The translations under genes and the position numbers were made by a program. From Halobacteria archaeon (GTDB lineage Bacteria > Pseudomonadota > Gammaproteobacteria > UBA9214), in contig JABDRC010000023.1 of assembly GCA_013041945.1 (NCBI GenBank), forward strand, positions 1 to 14,073: a stretch of 14,073 nucleotides of DNA. The letters run 5' to 3'. The notes beneath the pieces are model-generated. The model worked only from the letters and a program-made list of their open reading frames with translations. It was not told where the DNA came from and did not search any database. This document shows, piece by piece, positions 14,018-14,073 of the stretch (positions within the stretch are counted from its first letter, which is position 1; every line of letters begins with the position of its first letter).

Positions 14018-14073
14018 ATGACATTAGCCAGGCAAACGATCACCGGTGTTATGTGGAATTTCACCGAACAGGT
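14018..14073 (+). CDS. Probable Wzx-type polysaccharide flippase, N-terminal start (partial)
   Basis: Only 18 codons and two bases are inside the window before it runs off the right edge. They read MTLARQTITGVMWNFTEQ. Polysaccharide flippases of the PST/MATE-like family often start in this way, with a short basic amphipathic stretch of the form M-S-L-x-x-x-T-I-x-G-V-x-W-x-x-x-E-Q before the first membrane helix. Such proteins move lipid-linked oligosaccharide across the inner membrane, and one is expected in this kind of locus. With so few residues the call rests on this N-terminal pattern and on context. Confidence 0.6.
   Translation, partial: MTLARQTITGVMWNFTEQ

Overview
The window looks like chromosomal DNA from a gammaproteobacterium. 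The gene order secA-argJ followed by convergent yacG-zapD-coaE-pilD-pilC-pilB is typical of that class, and the protein sequences fit. I could not place it more finely. GC content is high on the left (47 of 60 bases at 601-660, 43 of 60 at 9001-9060) and falls on the right (30 of 60 at 12301-12360, 24 of 60 at 13681-13740).

Left part (1-1578, + strand): the last 38 codons of secA, including its C-terminal zinc-binding tail, then a 249-bp gap packed with dispersed-repeat-like sequence, then argJ (arginine biosynthesis).

Middle (1600-7345, all - strand): one compact block read pilB-pilC-pilD-coaE-zapD-yacG. It joins the type IV pilus assembly ATPase, inner-membrane platform protein and prepilin peptidase to dephospho-CoA kinase, an FtsZ-bundling protein and a small gyrase inhibitor. 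A strong-looking sigma70-type promoter with an A/T-rich upstream tract lies about 95-125 bp before pilB. No pilin gene is present.

Right part (7678-14073): a cell-surface polysaccharide locus in two divergent arms. The - arm is a GT2 glycosyltransferase, a GT4 glycosyltransferase and a SAM-dependent methyltransferase. The + arm is another GT4-like glycosyltransferase, a VioA-like sugar aminotransferase (DegT/DnrJ/EryC1/StrS family), a WbqC-like protein and the first codons of what looks like a Wzx-type flippase. Together these suggest synthesis and export of a glycan containing a 4-amino-4,6-dideoxyhexose that is probably modified further. The nucleotide-sugar supply genes, polymerase and ligase would lie outside the window. 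Two gaps in the + arm (12903-13124 and 13827-14017) hold only short unrecognised reading frames.

Most of the window is conserved core sequence. The least explained parts are the WbqC-like gene with its neighbours, the small frame tiled exactly between the aminotransferase and the WbqC-like gene, and the repeat mosaic between secA and argJ. I see no rRNA, tRNA, CRISPR array or insertion sequence.
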